Positions 35,535 through 46,802 of a DNA stretch of 64,000 nt are shown piece by piece; position 1 is the first letter of the stretch; every line of letters starts with the position of its first letter. The notes under the pieces were generated by a model. It was not told the origin of the DNA. It saw nothing but the letters and a program-made list of their open reading frames with translations, and searched no databases. This DNA is from Morella rubra (Eukaryota > Streptophyta > Magnoliopsida > Fagales > Myricaceae). The translations under genes and the position numbers were made by a program. The stretch is from the NCBI GenBank assembly GCA_003952965.2, contig CM025853.1, positions 22,298,832 to 22,362,831 on the forward strand, given 5' to 3'.

Positions 35535-36270
35535 ATAATTTACTCCTAAACCACTAAACACATATACCCCCGAACCATCAGTAGATTTATATTTGATATC
35601 TATTAAGTTTGTGTCACATGTCACATTTTTTTTGTTCAATTTAATGGCGAAATCTCAACTTTGATGTAAAGTGCAAACATATTGTTAGTTTGTGGTACAA
35701 CGGGTTAAAATTGCTACTTTAGGGTGTAAATTACAAAGTGAGCAGAGAGAGAACAAAGTGTAGTTCTCTCTTAATCTAATGTCATGTTTGTCTATATAGC
35801 CGAATAATTATATTCTGAGTTAAATATATTTTTTACTCTTAAATTGTGGGGTCATTTGTATTATGCACCCTAAATTATCAATTTGGAAACACTTTATTCT
35901 CGAACACCTTAGATATATGATTTTCGTTCAATTGTGTATTGTATTTATTTTCTTTAGGCTAGAAACAACAACATTACCATTATTGTTTTAACAAAAATAT
36001 TTAGTTTTTTTTTTTGGTCTTTTTCCTCACGTTTTTGCTTCTTTTTATAGGCTACTGGTTTAGTTTTATCATTTTCTAGTCTAAATAATGCAGATATATT
36101 GTGCATGATTTTTTTTGTCCAATTCTCGGTTCAATTTGTTGAAAACCATACATTTAGAGTGCAATATGTTAGTTATTGGTAGTTTGAAAGTGAAATATCT
36201 TAAAATTGATATTTTTAAGTGCAAACCGTAAAGTATGAATGACCTAATAGTTCAGGAGTAAAAAATGTTT
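35535..36270. mobile_element. Two MITE-like elements of the 7050 family
   Basis: 35535-35740 and 35810-36270 both show the family series. The second is clearer: TTAAATATATTTTTTACTC on the left and its complement GTAAAAAATGTTTTTAACTC on the right, with GTGCAATATGTTAG inside. Non-coding. Confidence 0.55.
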
Positions 36271-36489
36271 TTAACTCTAATATTCTATAATTCTATTGGT
36301 TGTATTTTATACAATTCTTAACATGTGCATAGACTTATTGGGTAATTAAGTACAATAATTTATCAACTTGTGTTATACGCATAGATTTATTACCAAATAT
36401 TATTGTCTTGCCCTTCCCTAGGTTAAAAATCCTAGTTTCATTACTGACGATACACTTCAACCCCTAGTTTTGTTTTGTCTCTGCTTTTA

Positions 36490-36850
36490 ATTTGCGTTAA
36501 TGTGTAAAACGTAGACGTATCGTATGCATATAATATTTCATCATGACAAATAATATTAATGAAAAAGCATAGAGTTTTTTAGATACATTTTTTGCTTCAA
36601 TAATTTGGTCTGGCGTTTCTTAAGCGAGCATAACTTAAACCGGGGTCGACACACATTATAACCTTTCATTAAATTCTTCTTCCTTATTATTTTTATTTGT
36701 TTTTATTTTTTTTATTTTCAGACGACGAGGTACCCACTCAAGGTAGTGCCATATTAATTTGACTCACCCGGCCTACCTGATAAACTCCGGATGAAAGGAG
36801 AGCCTGCAACCCATCTCTTTAGGCAAAATATTGTTGTGCATCGGGTTAGA
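36490..36850 (+). repeat. Duplicated segment, copy 1
   Basis: Matches 37710-38040 in the same orientation. Anchors: AAAAGCATAGARTTTTTTA, TATTTTCAGACGACGAGG, GATAAACTCCGGA and AGCCTGCAACCC. The second copy forms the 3' flank of the EG45-like gene. Confidence 0.65.
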
Positions 36851-36959
36851 TGCACCTGACCTAACTTAATTACATAGGAGAACTCTAAAGTACTTTTCCT
36901 TATAAAATAAAAAAAATTAGCATAGACTTATTACAAAAATATTAAAATCTCGCCCTCCC

Positions 36960-37680
36960 CTAATCTAAAAATTCTAATGTAATCCTATACTGCAACAAAA
37001 CTGATTTTTTTGAGACAGAAAACTCAAAATATTTTGGGACTGATGGGGAACCTCCATGAATTACAGTTCGAATGCTGCATTCAACGACTAGAAACGAAAA
37101 TAATATTTTGGCACGGAGACATTTTTTGTCCCAAAAATTGTTCCAATGCCCATGAGTTATCGTGCGAACCTTACATCCAATGGCTATGAACATAAGTAAT
37201 TTTTTGACATGGAGCCATTTTTTGTCTTCAAAAATTGCTTGAACGTCCTTGTATTACTGTTCGAACGGTACGTAACCTCGTTCTAACGGTAGATATAAGT
37301 GTTCCAACGAAAAAAAAAAGAGAGTAATTTGATGCTTAATTTTTTATTTTTATTCAAACGTCGTTCTAACGATAAGTGATAAGCGTTCAAACGGTAATGT
37401 TGGGACGGATGTTTTCGTTGCCAAAAACAATGAAATTTTTAGGGGCAGCATATGTCTGTTGTACATCCATTCCAAAAAAATTGAGATTTTTTTTTTGAGA
37501 TAGAAAATTCCATCATGAAAAATATAATTTTTGGGACGAATTCATTTTCTGTCGCAAAAATTTAGGTAGTCATGTCTTAGACGGATTGCAAAATCCATCT
37601 TGAAAGAGTAATTTTTAGGACGGATTTTGGCTTTTCCAAAAAAGAAAAAGAAAAGACGTGTAAAAAAGTCAAATTTTTTG
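36960..37680. mobile_element. CACTA-like sub-terminal repeat region
   Basis: Contains many variants of a 'GGGACGGATTTT/TTTTTGTCGCAAAAA' word on both strands (for example TTGGGACGAATTCATTTTC, TAGGACGGATTTTGGC, TTTTTTGTCCCAAAAA), plus repeated GTTCGAACG/GTTCTAACG words. This style is typical of dicot CACTA transposon ends. No ends or transposase identified. Confidence 0.45.
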
Positions 37681-37709
37681 TAGAGCTAATTTGTTTACTT
37701 AGGATTTCT

Positions 37710-38040
37710 ACCCCTGTTTTGTCTCTGGTTTTTAGTGTCAGGGAACAAAACGCATATGTATTTGACGCATACAATTCATCATGCATGCTACATAATATTT
37801 TGGAAAAGCATAGAATTTTTTACATACACTGTTTGCTTACATAATATGGCCAGACTAATTCTTAAAAGATCAGAAATTAATACCTTACAAAATACTATAC
37901 TATATATTCATTAATACACCTTTTTTTTTATTTAATGACGAGGAACCCATCCAAGTCCGAGTCATGTTGCACTCGCTCCTGTTTGATAAACTCCGGACGA
38001 GAGAATAGCCTGCAACCCTTCCCTCCAGATAAAACAGTAC
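37710..38040 (+). repeat. Duplicated segment, copy 2
   Basis: Second copy of 36490-36850, about 1.2 kb away. It ends just beside the stop codon of the EG45-like gene. Confidence 0.6.
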
Positions 38041-38043
38041 TCC

Positions 38044-38530
38044 TTATTTTAACATCGGATATTTTTCATAGTAGATTTTCACTCTCCCTGCATCAAAATC
38101 AGCGATTACGGAGAAAGCCAATAGAGAAAGGTTTAAGGTCGCACGACATTTTGGGCAATAATCAACAACCGTAACCACAATGCCACCAGAGTAACAGGGA
38201 TTTGGAGCAAGGTTTGCGCCCCCCGTGCATTTGACCCAAAACTTTTGCCCACAAATTTTCCCGTTGTTCCATGTGGCATTGCTTGCTGCAGCTATCCAGA
38301 AGCCAGCGACGTCTTCGTATCCATAGCATGCAGATGCTGCCAAATTAAGGATAATGGTCATTAATTATATATTTGGGTTCAAATATTCTGTATGTGTCTC
38401 TATAAAAATATTTGTACTCACGAAGATAAGGGCTTTTGTAGAAGCTGGCAGTCCCTTCGTCAGCATATGCAATTAAGAGAAGGCAGACAACAGCTCCCGC
38501 CATCATCAGGGTCCTTATACCGGTTCTCAT
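38044..38530 (-). CDS. EG45-like domain protein (plant natriuretic peptide-like, expansin-related)
   Basis: A small secreted protein with a double-psi beta-barrel domain related to expansin domain 1; family members act in the cell wall space and influence water and ion balance. Two exons, 38530-38422 and 38336-38044, joined over an 85-bp phase-1 intron (CTTC|GTGAGT to GGCAG|CATCTG), give 133 residues, the usual family length. Residues 1-23 (MRTGIRTLMMAGAVVCLLLIA) are a signal peptide, cleaved near YADEG. EGTASFYKSPYLPSACYGY, then AAASNATWNNGKICGQ, VKCTGGAN, PCYSGG and VTVVDYCPKC follow the family pattern with conserved Cys pairs. LSLLAFSVIADFDAGRVKI is the typical C-terminal motif. The Asp of VVDYCP is kept. 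It lacks expansin domain 2, as expected for this family. Confidence 0.9.
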
Positions 38531-38619
38531 TTTTTTCTTCTCTTCCAAATTATGCCTAATAATGGTCGGATACATACAGAATATGCTACTTAATTTGTGG
38601 CAAAAAAATTTAAGCTTCC

Positions 38620-39190
38620 TTTCCATTTTATACCAAGAAAAAATTAAGAAATTATTCAGCAAGCTACTTCAATTCATGACCTTAAAGAATGATAAAAGTC
38701 GTACACAAATAACTAGTACTTAATTATCTTAATTAACAACAAATCATGGTTTTGTGTGGTCACTTTTTGGATTAATTAAGAAAATTTGTTGAAATGATCT
38801 TAATTTGTATGGCTGAGGGTCACGGCTTTTGGTGAAATTGTATCATTTCTATAGGCAGTTCTGGTACCTATTCGTATGGATGAATATGTTTTCTGGGTTA
38901 TTAATTATTAATAATATGATTAATGCTGTATTCATTCTTTCATAGATATATATAGTACTCCATTAATTGCCTGCTCAAAAAAACAAAAGAGACAGGCTAA
39001 TTATCACAATGTATATATGGAAATAAATAATCTATTTCTAGTTAATTTACCTTTTTATTCTTCTTCCTTTTTATCAAATTAGCGATAATTTTGTTCCCCC
39101 AGAAAAGTTGCTTTTGTCTCTTTGCCAGGGGCCACATGATTTTCAAAGAACCTAAAAGGGTTTCGTTTGCTGATTAAATTTGCTGATTTT
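38620..39190 (-). repeat. Upstream region of the EG45-like gene, duplicated (copy 1)
   Basis: Matches 39572-40130 in the same orientation, about 0.95 kb away. Anchors: AGAAATTATTCAGCAAGC, CATGACCTTAAAGAATGATA, TCATGGTTTTGTGTGGTCAC, ATATATATAGTACTCCATTA and CACATGATTTTCAAAGAA. This holds the probable promoter of the gene. Confidence 0.8.
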
Positions 39191-39571
39191 CCATGACATC
39201 GGATGGAGCGGTCGACTATTCCAATGACTGCACCCTATGTCGACAAGTCGCTATTCTTTTGTAGATAAAAATCTTTGTCGCCAAGCCATGGTAGCGCATT
39301 CTCAATTATCCACCGCGGAAATGATTTGGAGGTCGTTGATGAGAAGGCTTGGACGACGGGATGCCCTCCGCACCCAAGAAACGCGTCATCGAATAGTACA
39401 TTTATTGTAGTGATAGCTTGTGTATGATCATTATGAATACATATGATATAGATAATTCTTTGACCTAACATATTGTCGATGATATGTACATAAGGCAAAG
39501 AGAAACTTAAAATTGCCTCTACTATTTATATAAATATTAATATATACATAAACAAATAAGGAAAAAATGTA
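39191..39571. other. Unassigned spacer between duplicated promoter copies
   Basis: A minus-strand open frame of 87 codons (39498-39235) reads ...DDAFLGCGGHPVVQAF...PRWIIENALPWLGDK. I do not recognise it and regard it as possible relic coding DNA. Confidence 0.3.
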
Positions 39572-40130
39572 GTTTAAGCTTACTTTCCGTTTTATACCAA
39601 AAAAATATTAAGAAATTATTCAGCAAGCCACTAATTTTCATGACCTTAAAGAATGATAAAAGTTGTACACAAATAACTAGTACTTTATCTCAACAACAGA
39701 TCATGGTTTTGTGTGGTCACATTCTGGATTAATTAAGAACATTTGTTTAAATGATCTTAATTTGTATGGCTGAGGGTACTTATGGCTTTTGGTGAAATTG
39801 TTTCATTTCTATAGGCAGTTCTGTTATCTATTCGTATCGATGAATATGTTTTCTGGGTTATTAATTATTACTAATATGAACGCTGTATTCAATATTCTTT
39901 CATAGATATATATAGTACTCCATTAATTGCCTGTACAAAAAAAAATCTATTTATATTTAATTTGCCTTTCTATTCTTCTTTTTTTTTTTTTTACATCACA
40001 TTAGTGATAATTTTGTTTACCCAAAAAAGCGTTTTTTCTTTGTTTGGGGGGGGGGGGGGGGGGGGGGGGGCGCTCAGGGCACATGATTTTCAAAGAAGCT
40101 AAAAGGCTTTCGTTTGCTGATTAATTTGAT
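39572..40130 (-). repeat. Duplicated upstream region, copy 2, with a G25 run
   Basis: Second copy of 38620-39190. It carries a run of 25 G (40046-40070) where copy 1 has CTTTGCCAGGGGCC. Confidence 0.8.
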
Positions 40131-40489
40131 ACTTTTTTATTATGTCGTGTTGTATTCTTGTGAAATGGTATCCCATTTACAGAGGTTTTTTTTTCTTTTT
40201 GTTAGGAAAATATCTTGCACATGAAAACAGCCCAATCAAATAAAAAAAAATGAGAATCAAATCCATTCGTATAGGGGACATCAGTTTTTATCACAAAAGA
40301 GAAGAGAAGAAAAGATTAATTGATCAAAATATTATCCTTTAATTTCCTTTGTTGTTATATATCTCTATAATTAACAAGACATCTTAAAGGGTCAAATCAT
40401 GTGATCTATGACTTCCATTTCGAATTAGTTTAAAATTTGAAGCCAGATTTTGAAGAAGACAAATTTAATTAGTTCATAAATCAATAAAT

Positions 40490-40915
40490 TTTAAAGTAAG
40501 GGCAAATTACTCCTCAACCTTCTTTTCTATTTTCCATTAGTTTTAACAGTCAATTTAACGAGAGGGTGCAAATCATCGAAAATCGAAACTTGAATTGCTA
40601 AATGTCACGAAATTGAAAGTGCAAAGTTTATTTTCTCCAAAAAAAATTTTACACCTAAATGAAGTTAAAGCTTCAAATGACTCAATGAATTGACAAAATT
40701 AATGTCCTCGGTGGATATGAATATATGCAATGTAGGTAAGGGAGATTATCGTCATTTCAATCCAATTTTGACAGAAAAATTTGACGGAAGATGCAAAATA
40801 TCTAACATTGGTAGTTGAAGGATACAATGTGTCAAAAATTAATAGTGTAAGGTGCAATGTGTCTATCTCCCTATATTTTAATATGTGGGTGCAAAGTGTA
40901 TTTATCACTTAAATA
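40490..40915. mobile_element. MITE of the 7050 family
   Basis: Left GGGCAAATTACTCC... and right ...GGGTGCAAAGTGTATTTATCAC with internal TTTGACGGAAGATGCAAAATA and GGATACAATGTGTCAAAAAT. Ends partly complementary. Non-coding. Confidence 0.5.
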
Positions 40916-41159
40916 ACTAACCTCATTTAGATTGTTTAGGTTATATCTTGATTGATGAAATTTAACTCTAGTTAGTCAATTGACCAAGGTCAAAAGATTC
41001 AAAAGTAAACTGGTGTTAGGCATTGAAAAATAGATTTTCGAAGATAATTTCAAGGTGGAGCTTCTAGTCTAATAATAATTAATTTCAACCAAATTGATAT
41101 AATTTCATCACTTTAGTACTTCCTAAGTTTGAGAATAAGGACTGCAAAGTTAAGAAGCG

Positions 41160-41590
41160 GGGAACATCATATTATGCCTTATACTTATGGAACAAAATCA
41201 AAGTGTCCCTCTCAAGTTTCAATTTGTCTGATTATGCATTTAAGTTGCAAAAAAATTCAGTTACCACCCGTCATTTGATTTGACCGTTAAATCAGACAGA
41301 AGTGACGTGGAATTCTGAAATGCCCCTCCAATATAAAATATCAAAATATTGAGAAATGAAAAAAAAAATTTATTGTAATTTTAATTTTATTATTCAATTT
41401 TTCCTAATTTTTCCTGGGAGGGATATTTTGATCATTATGCATCAATTTACTGTTGATTTTATGGCCAAATCGAACAACATGCGAGAATTGATTTATAACT
41501 TAAAGGGAGTAATCAGACAAAACAAAACTTGATAGAGCACTTTGATTTTACCAAATAAATATGGGGCATACTATAATGTTTCCCCTTACG
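41160..41590. mobile_element. MITE-like element related to 12030
   Basis: Begins GGAACATCATATTATGCC and ends GGGGCATACTATAATGTTTCC: the two ends are clear inverted repeats of about 20 bp. Contains GATTTGACCGTTAAAT and GGGAGGGATATTTTGATCA as in the 12030 copy. Confidence 0.7.
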
Positions 41591-41689
41591 AATATCTAAA
41601 AGGTAGTGAAATACTAGAATGACAAGATATTGAACATTTTCTTTAAAAACACAGATTAAAATCTAACTTCAATTTTTAAGGCGTAAAAG

Positions 41690-43020
41690 CACCTCAAGTC
41701 TCTATTGTATTCGAACTGTTTACTGTTACTTGCGTTGCTTAATGCATCAATTAAGAAAATACCATTTCTCATAGTGTAAATGTGCGCTTCTGTTTTCTTT
41801 ATAGCTAGAGTTATTAATTTTTTTCCTTCTAATTAAATGACTAAATGTCTTGCATTACAAAATAGTACCTTCATTTTTTGTCATTATCAATGACATATAT
41901 ATAAGATAAGCTCACTAATTATTATTATTATTAGCTAATTGTTTGCTGATTTTCATTAATGGAATCTAGTTTGAAATCATATTTAGAGGATTATATCATA
42001 GACAACATTTAATATTGATAAATGCGTCAATTGATATGATTGAGTCCTACGGAATAGTATGCCATTATTACATTACGTATTATAGAGTAACCAGAGGATT
42101 AGTGGTAGGAAATCTAATCGCTAATGGCTTATTGTATTATGACAGATCTGGTTTTTGCATGTTGATCTAATTCATTAGTTGGTTTGTTCTTTTGTTTTTC
42201 AGTTCTTTTGTTCAAGAAGTACTATTGCAATGTGTTTACCCTTTCAAAACTTGCATGATCCTCTTAATTTGAAAATCTTTGTCAAATCTAGGGCTGCAAG
42301 CAACTTTCAAGATTGATAATGCTCGAAGATGGGGTAAAAAAGTGTTAGATGATTATTAAATTTCTCTGCTATTGATAATCAACTGACAAGTATTGCAAAG
42401 AATTCAACTTTCAGTTTAAATCGTAGTCTTCTACATTTATTTGTTGGGAAATAAAAAAGTTACAATTAAGGAGGAAAAAGAGATCAAGATGAGTTCATTG
42501 CATCGTGTATGTATATATATATACACATATCAATATTAAAAGCTCATATGTTCTCATATTTTGAATTAATTCTTTGTTAAATATAATGCGGAGGCCTTGC
42601 ATGCAATACCATAACACAGTAGATACTTAAGTACATAAATTTCATGTTTTCAAAAGAAGAAGAAAAAAAGAACATTCATGTTGCTAGGGACATGCATCTA
42701 ACTTTTGTTTGGGTTAAAAACTCTGGTATTTGCTTACACGTGAAAAGATGGAGGCCGTGAAAATAATAAAGCTTATTATCTTTGATATGGCTTGAACCAG
42801 ATACAAGTTTTTGGTATATACAATATTTATGGATCTGAATTTATATCTTACTTGGCAACACAACCAATCTACTCATTTGCTCCAGTACCAGAGCAAAGCG
42901 GCCTGAATCTCCTTTAAACTCCATCACTATTAGGGCTTATGGCGTGCTTAGAAAATCTCTTAACATACAGCACGATATACATAGTAATGTCTCTTCTATG
43001 TCCAAATCTTTAATATCGTT
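41690..43020 (+). repeat. Repeat-family unit in + orientation
   Basis: First + unit of the family that fills the window to its right edge. It includes TTAATGCATCAATTRAKAAAATACCATTT, the GATGACTAAATGTCTTGCATT segment, CATATTTAGAGGATYATATCATAGAC, and ends with the satellite-like part holding an exon-like segment (42896-43019). Reverse-complement copies lie at 59.4-63.5 kb. Confidence 0.75.
42896..43019 (+). other. Splice-bounded exon-like segment of the repeat family
   Basis: Preceded by an acceptor-like TTTGCTCCAG and open in one frame (...RPESPLNSITIRAYGVLRKS...SMSKSLISF). In the array copies the same segment is followed by a consensus donor GTAAGTATC. Here an LTR is inserted at the end. Protein family not recognised. 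Confidence 0.35.
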
Positions 43021-44586
43021 TGTAAGTCCAAGGATTAAGGCAACCCAAGAAGGGGGTAAATTGGGTTTCCAAATTTTTTCGCTTTTAACCCTCAAAGTCG
43101 TGTTTGCAAAGTGAAGACTAGTTTAGCACAAGTATTTAAAGAGATATAGATGCCATAAGTAAATAAGTGCTAAATGTAAAGAGTAGAGTTTAGAGAAGCA
43201 AACACTAGATTTTTAGGTGGTTGGGCAAACCCGCCTAAAGTTGCCATTCTAATTCAAGATTTTTAAATCTTGTATAACGAGCACCAAGCTCGGATACCAA
43301 TTATAAGTCCAAGGATTAAGGCAACCTAAAAGGGGGGGGGGGGAGGATGAATTGGGTTTCCAAACTTTTTCTCTTTTAACCCCAAAAGTCATGTTTACAA
43401 AGTAAAAATTAGTTTAGCACAAGTATTTAAACAATTAGATAAGTACTAAATGTAAATGAGAGTAGTTTAGATAAGCAAATACTAGATTTTTTGGTGGTTC
43501 GACAAACCCGTCTACATCCACCCCTCAAGCTCCTTTACCGAGCCTTGAGGTTTTCCCACTATCTTCAAATAGTATACACTCTAGCTTCTGGGTGCTAGAG
43601 AAGCGTACAAGTATTTTCCCAGGCTCAACACTCACAATTCAAGTGATTTTCGGGCTCACCACTTACAACCCAATCAAGCTTGAGATATATCCTCTCTAAG
43701 CTTCTTCTTTAGTGAACAACCTCACTAAAGGAATCACCTCTTTTGGATAGGAAGATACAAGAATAAACTCTCTCAAAGAGTGGATATGAAAATGGAAAGC
43801 TCTATCTCTTTGATTCACACAATGACAAGGATGTGAAAATGTAATTTGTGTGAATGATATGATAAATATGGAATAAAAATGTTTAAGATATTTCTCAAGC
43901 TATGTAAAATGATATGTGGTTGAACTCTTTCTTTTTGAGACAATAGGAATGTCTTTATATAGGCCACATGAAAAAACTAGCCATTTCTAGCTGTTAGAAA
44001 TTTTACCGTTATACCGGTCAACCGCTTCATGTACTGGTTGACCACTTCAGTGTTACTGTTATCCAACAATCACAATGTCAGAACTGAATGGATCTATTTC
44101 AAAACATAGACCGGTCAACGCTACACCAAGCAGTCGAAGTCCGGTTGACCGCTTCACCAGCCAGTCAACCTCCTCAACTTAAGCACATGATCCGGTTCAT
44201 TTAAAACTACAATTTTGACTATTTTGAAACACCCAGTTTTAAAGACTAACTACCTATAAGTATATAAAAGGTTTGAGAGTTGATTGGGCTATTTTGAAAC
44301 CATTAAAAACATTTGATCTTTCAAACAAGAGGTAAAACGGTTTATGCACGTTTTGAAAGATATGCAAGTGTGATTCAAATCCTTGTCAAAAGTAAAACTA
44401 AAAGTTACAAGGTTGTACCCTACGATCTTGAATCTTCACTTTTGAGCTCATTGCATCTTCTTGATCTTCAATCTTCTTGTCTTTGGCTCTTTGATAAAGA
44501 TGTCTTTGTCATTGAAGATGTCCATTTTGTAAACTTCATTCATTTATTGAAATCATCAAAATATTGATTGTGAACAAAAGCCAGCA
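43021..44586 (-). mobile_element. LTR retrotransposon remnant: 5' LTR, PBS and a 3'-LTR piece
   Basis: Read on the minus strand: a full LTR (44586-43302, TGCTGG... to ...ACTTATA), a primer-binding site, about 60 bp of internal DNA, then only the last about 215 bp of a second LTR (43240-43021, ending CTTACA). The flanks TCGTT (43016-43020) and TCATT (44587-44591) are a 5-bp target-site duplication with one change. The insertion splits a repeat unit between ATATCGTT and TTTAGTAAGTATC. Everything between the PBS and the 3' LTR piece is deleted, so no polyprotein remains. A related LTR starts at 63526. Confidence 0.8.
43288..43299 (-). other. Primer-binding site for initiator tRNA-Met
   Basis: TGGTATCCGAGC on the minus strand, 1-2 nt after the LTR end. 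The standard PBS complementary to the 3' end of initiator tRNA-Met is TGGTATCAGAGC, so one base differs. Confidence 0.75.
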
Positions 44587-44591
44587 TCATT

Positions 44592-45118
44592 TAGTAAGTA
44601 TCACATTTTTAAAGCTCATTAGGTTCAAATCTTATATAGAGTTTAGTGGTAGGAAAAGCATGCCACTAGAAATGAAAAATTGCTAACTAGAAAAGAAAAC
44701 CCGTAGGGGGGGGGGGGGGGGATTAGATCTTATGGAAAGGGAAAGCAATTAACTTCTAATGATCTTATGTAATTAACATCATCGATCATTCATCATAATT
44801 ATTGAGATATGTAAGAGTTATAGAATATACGACAGGATCATCGACCATTAACAGTTAACCGTTGATTGTTAATCATTTTTCTTTTATTGTTAATAAAATC
44901 GGAGTTTGAATGATGCATTAGTTAGGATTAGATCATGTGAAATGTTTACCGTTTATTGCATTCCTAAATGCATCAATTGATGAGATAACATTTGTCATAG
45001 TGTAAATGGGCACTTGTGTTTTATTTATAACTAGAGTTTATCGAATTTTTTTCCTTTTAATTAGATGACTAAATGTCTTGCATAAAAAAATAGTACCTTC
45101 ATGGTTCGTCATCATCAA

Positions 45119-45163
<45 letters not shown>

Positions 45164-45734
45164 ATAGGTTTACTACTTATTATTATCTAATCGTTTGCTG
45201 ATTTGTATTCATGTAATCTAATTTGAAATCATATTTAGAGGATCATATCATAGACATTAACATTAAATATTGATAAATGTGTCAATTGGTAGGATCCAAG
45301 CGTCAATTGATATGATTGAGACATGCGGAGTAGTATTGCCATTATTACCTTTCTTAATTTTTGTAACTTGAGGATTAATAGTAGGAAATATAACCTCTTA
45401 CGCCTTATTGTAGTATGACAGATCTCGTTTTTGCATGGTAATCTAATTCATTGGTGGGTTCTATTTTTTTTTTTCAATTCTTTTGTTAAAGAAGTGTTCC
45501 AGCTTATTTACCCTTTGGACACCATCACTTTTAGAGCTATTTTAAAAAGCAAAAAATTAAGAAAAAAAAAATTTAGAAAATTATAAGTTACATTATTTTA
45601 ATTTTTGGAAGACACGTGAGAACTTATGATTGGAGCTTACGTGTGAATCATTAATTTTGAGAATAAAATTTTAAAAGAATGACTTTTTTGACAAAAATTT
45701 CATCTTCAGATATAGCAGATTGCTAGCTAAATGG
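44592..45734 (+). repeat. Repeat-family unit in + orientation
   Basis: Continues the unit interrupted by the LTR and runs through the second + copy of the GCATCAATTGATGAGATAAC...GACTAAATGTCTTGCAT...GAGGATCATATCATAGAC series. It contains a G16 run (44706-44721) and a (TA)n tract (45121-45162). Confidence 0.7.
45121..45162. repeat. (AT)n microsatellite, about 21 units
   Basis: Uninterrupted AT dinucleotides at a site where other copies of the repeat family hold only short TATATA runs. Confidence 0.9.
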
Positions 45735-45940
45735 GCGGTTTCGTGTGTAGGGTTTAAGCACTTACATGAATAGCCGGGTAGTGAGATAGCAAGGAGTAGA
45801 ATACCAGTCTAACGGGAGACCATCTTGCCCGCTAACCGTACCACTAGCCTTTACACAGTTGATTCGCCTCTTGGCTGGGCTCCTTCATTTTTGTTCCCCA
45901 CTCGGTTCGTACCTGCCTGTGTACTCCCCCTCCCCCTTGG
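45735..45940 (+). mobile_element. SINE-like remnant
   Basis: Words such as GGGTTTAAGCACTTAC, AACGGGAGACCATCTTGCCC, TTCGCCTCTTGGCTGGGCTCC and CCCACTCGGTTCGTACCTG follow the order seen in tRNA-derived plant SINE-type repeats. The hAT element is inserted at its right end. Identification is tentative. Confidence 0.35.
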
Positions 45941-46802
45941 TAGAGATGAAGCTACTGGGGGGGGGGGGGGGGCTAGTAGGGGCCATGGCCCCCCCAAATT
46001 TTTTTTTTTTTACTAATGTATAGGTAAATTTTTTTAAAAAAATTAAATAGTATTTATAATGGCCTCACCAAAATTTTTGGAGAAAAAAAAGGGTGAGAGG
46101 AAGTAAGAAGCATTAAGTGTGAGAGAGAATAGAGTAGTGGTCCCCCAATTTTGATTTTTTTTTTTTCACATCTTGATAAACCAAAAAGCGTCGAAATTCA
46201 GCAATTGAAAGGATGGTTAATTTCTTGCGTCACCAAAACTAGACATTGTGGCTATCAATGACCTTTACAGAAGTAGATACAGAAAGCATTTCTCTAAACT
46301 CTCCAACAAACCTATTGATGCATTTGGTTTTTCTTTTTGAATTTTTTCTCTCCCCTTATTTTCTATCGTTTCAACTCCTCTTTTTTTTTTCTTCTCTCTC
46401 ACAATCTGTTCTTCCTCTCCTAGGTTTTCTCTCTTTCTACAGTTGCCTCCCAGATTTTCTTTGTTTCTGCCTCTAGATTTTCTTGAATTTCTTTCTCTTC
46501 CTGCCTCTCACAATTTATAGTCTTACCTTCACATATTTTCTCTCCTTATCTCCCCAAATTTTCATCGCCTTTCTCATTATTTCTCTCTCCTACTCATTAT
46601 TATTAGAGATAGCGGTTGGGATGCATTACTTGAGAATGTGTCATTGTTTTGTAAATAACATTCTATTGAAATTTAAGATATGAATGCTCGTTTTCCTGCA
46701 AGTCATAGTGAGCGTCATCAACAATAATAAATCATAGTGGAACATCATTATCGAATAGACATATTTACTGCTACTATAGATTCTCAATTGCAAGAGTTAA
46801 AT

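Noticed and set aside
44313..44567. 84-codon frame starting MIFQTRGKTVYARF
   Set aside because: It is inside the LTR of the 43021-44586 remnant, on the strand opposite to the element's own direction.
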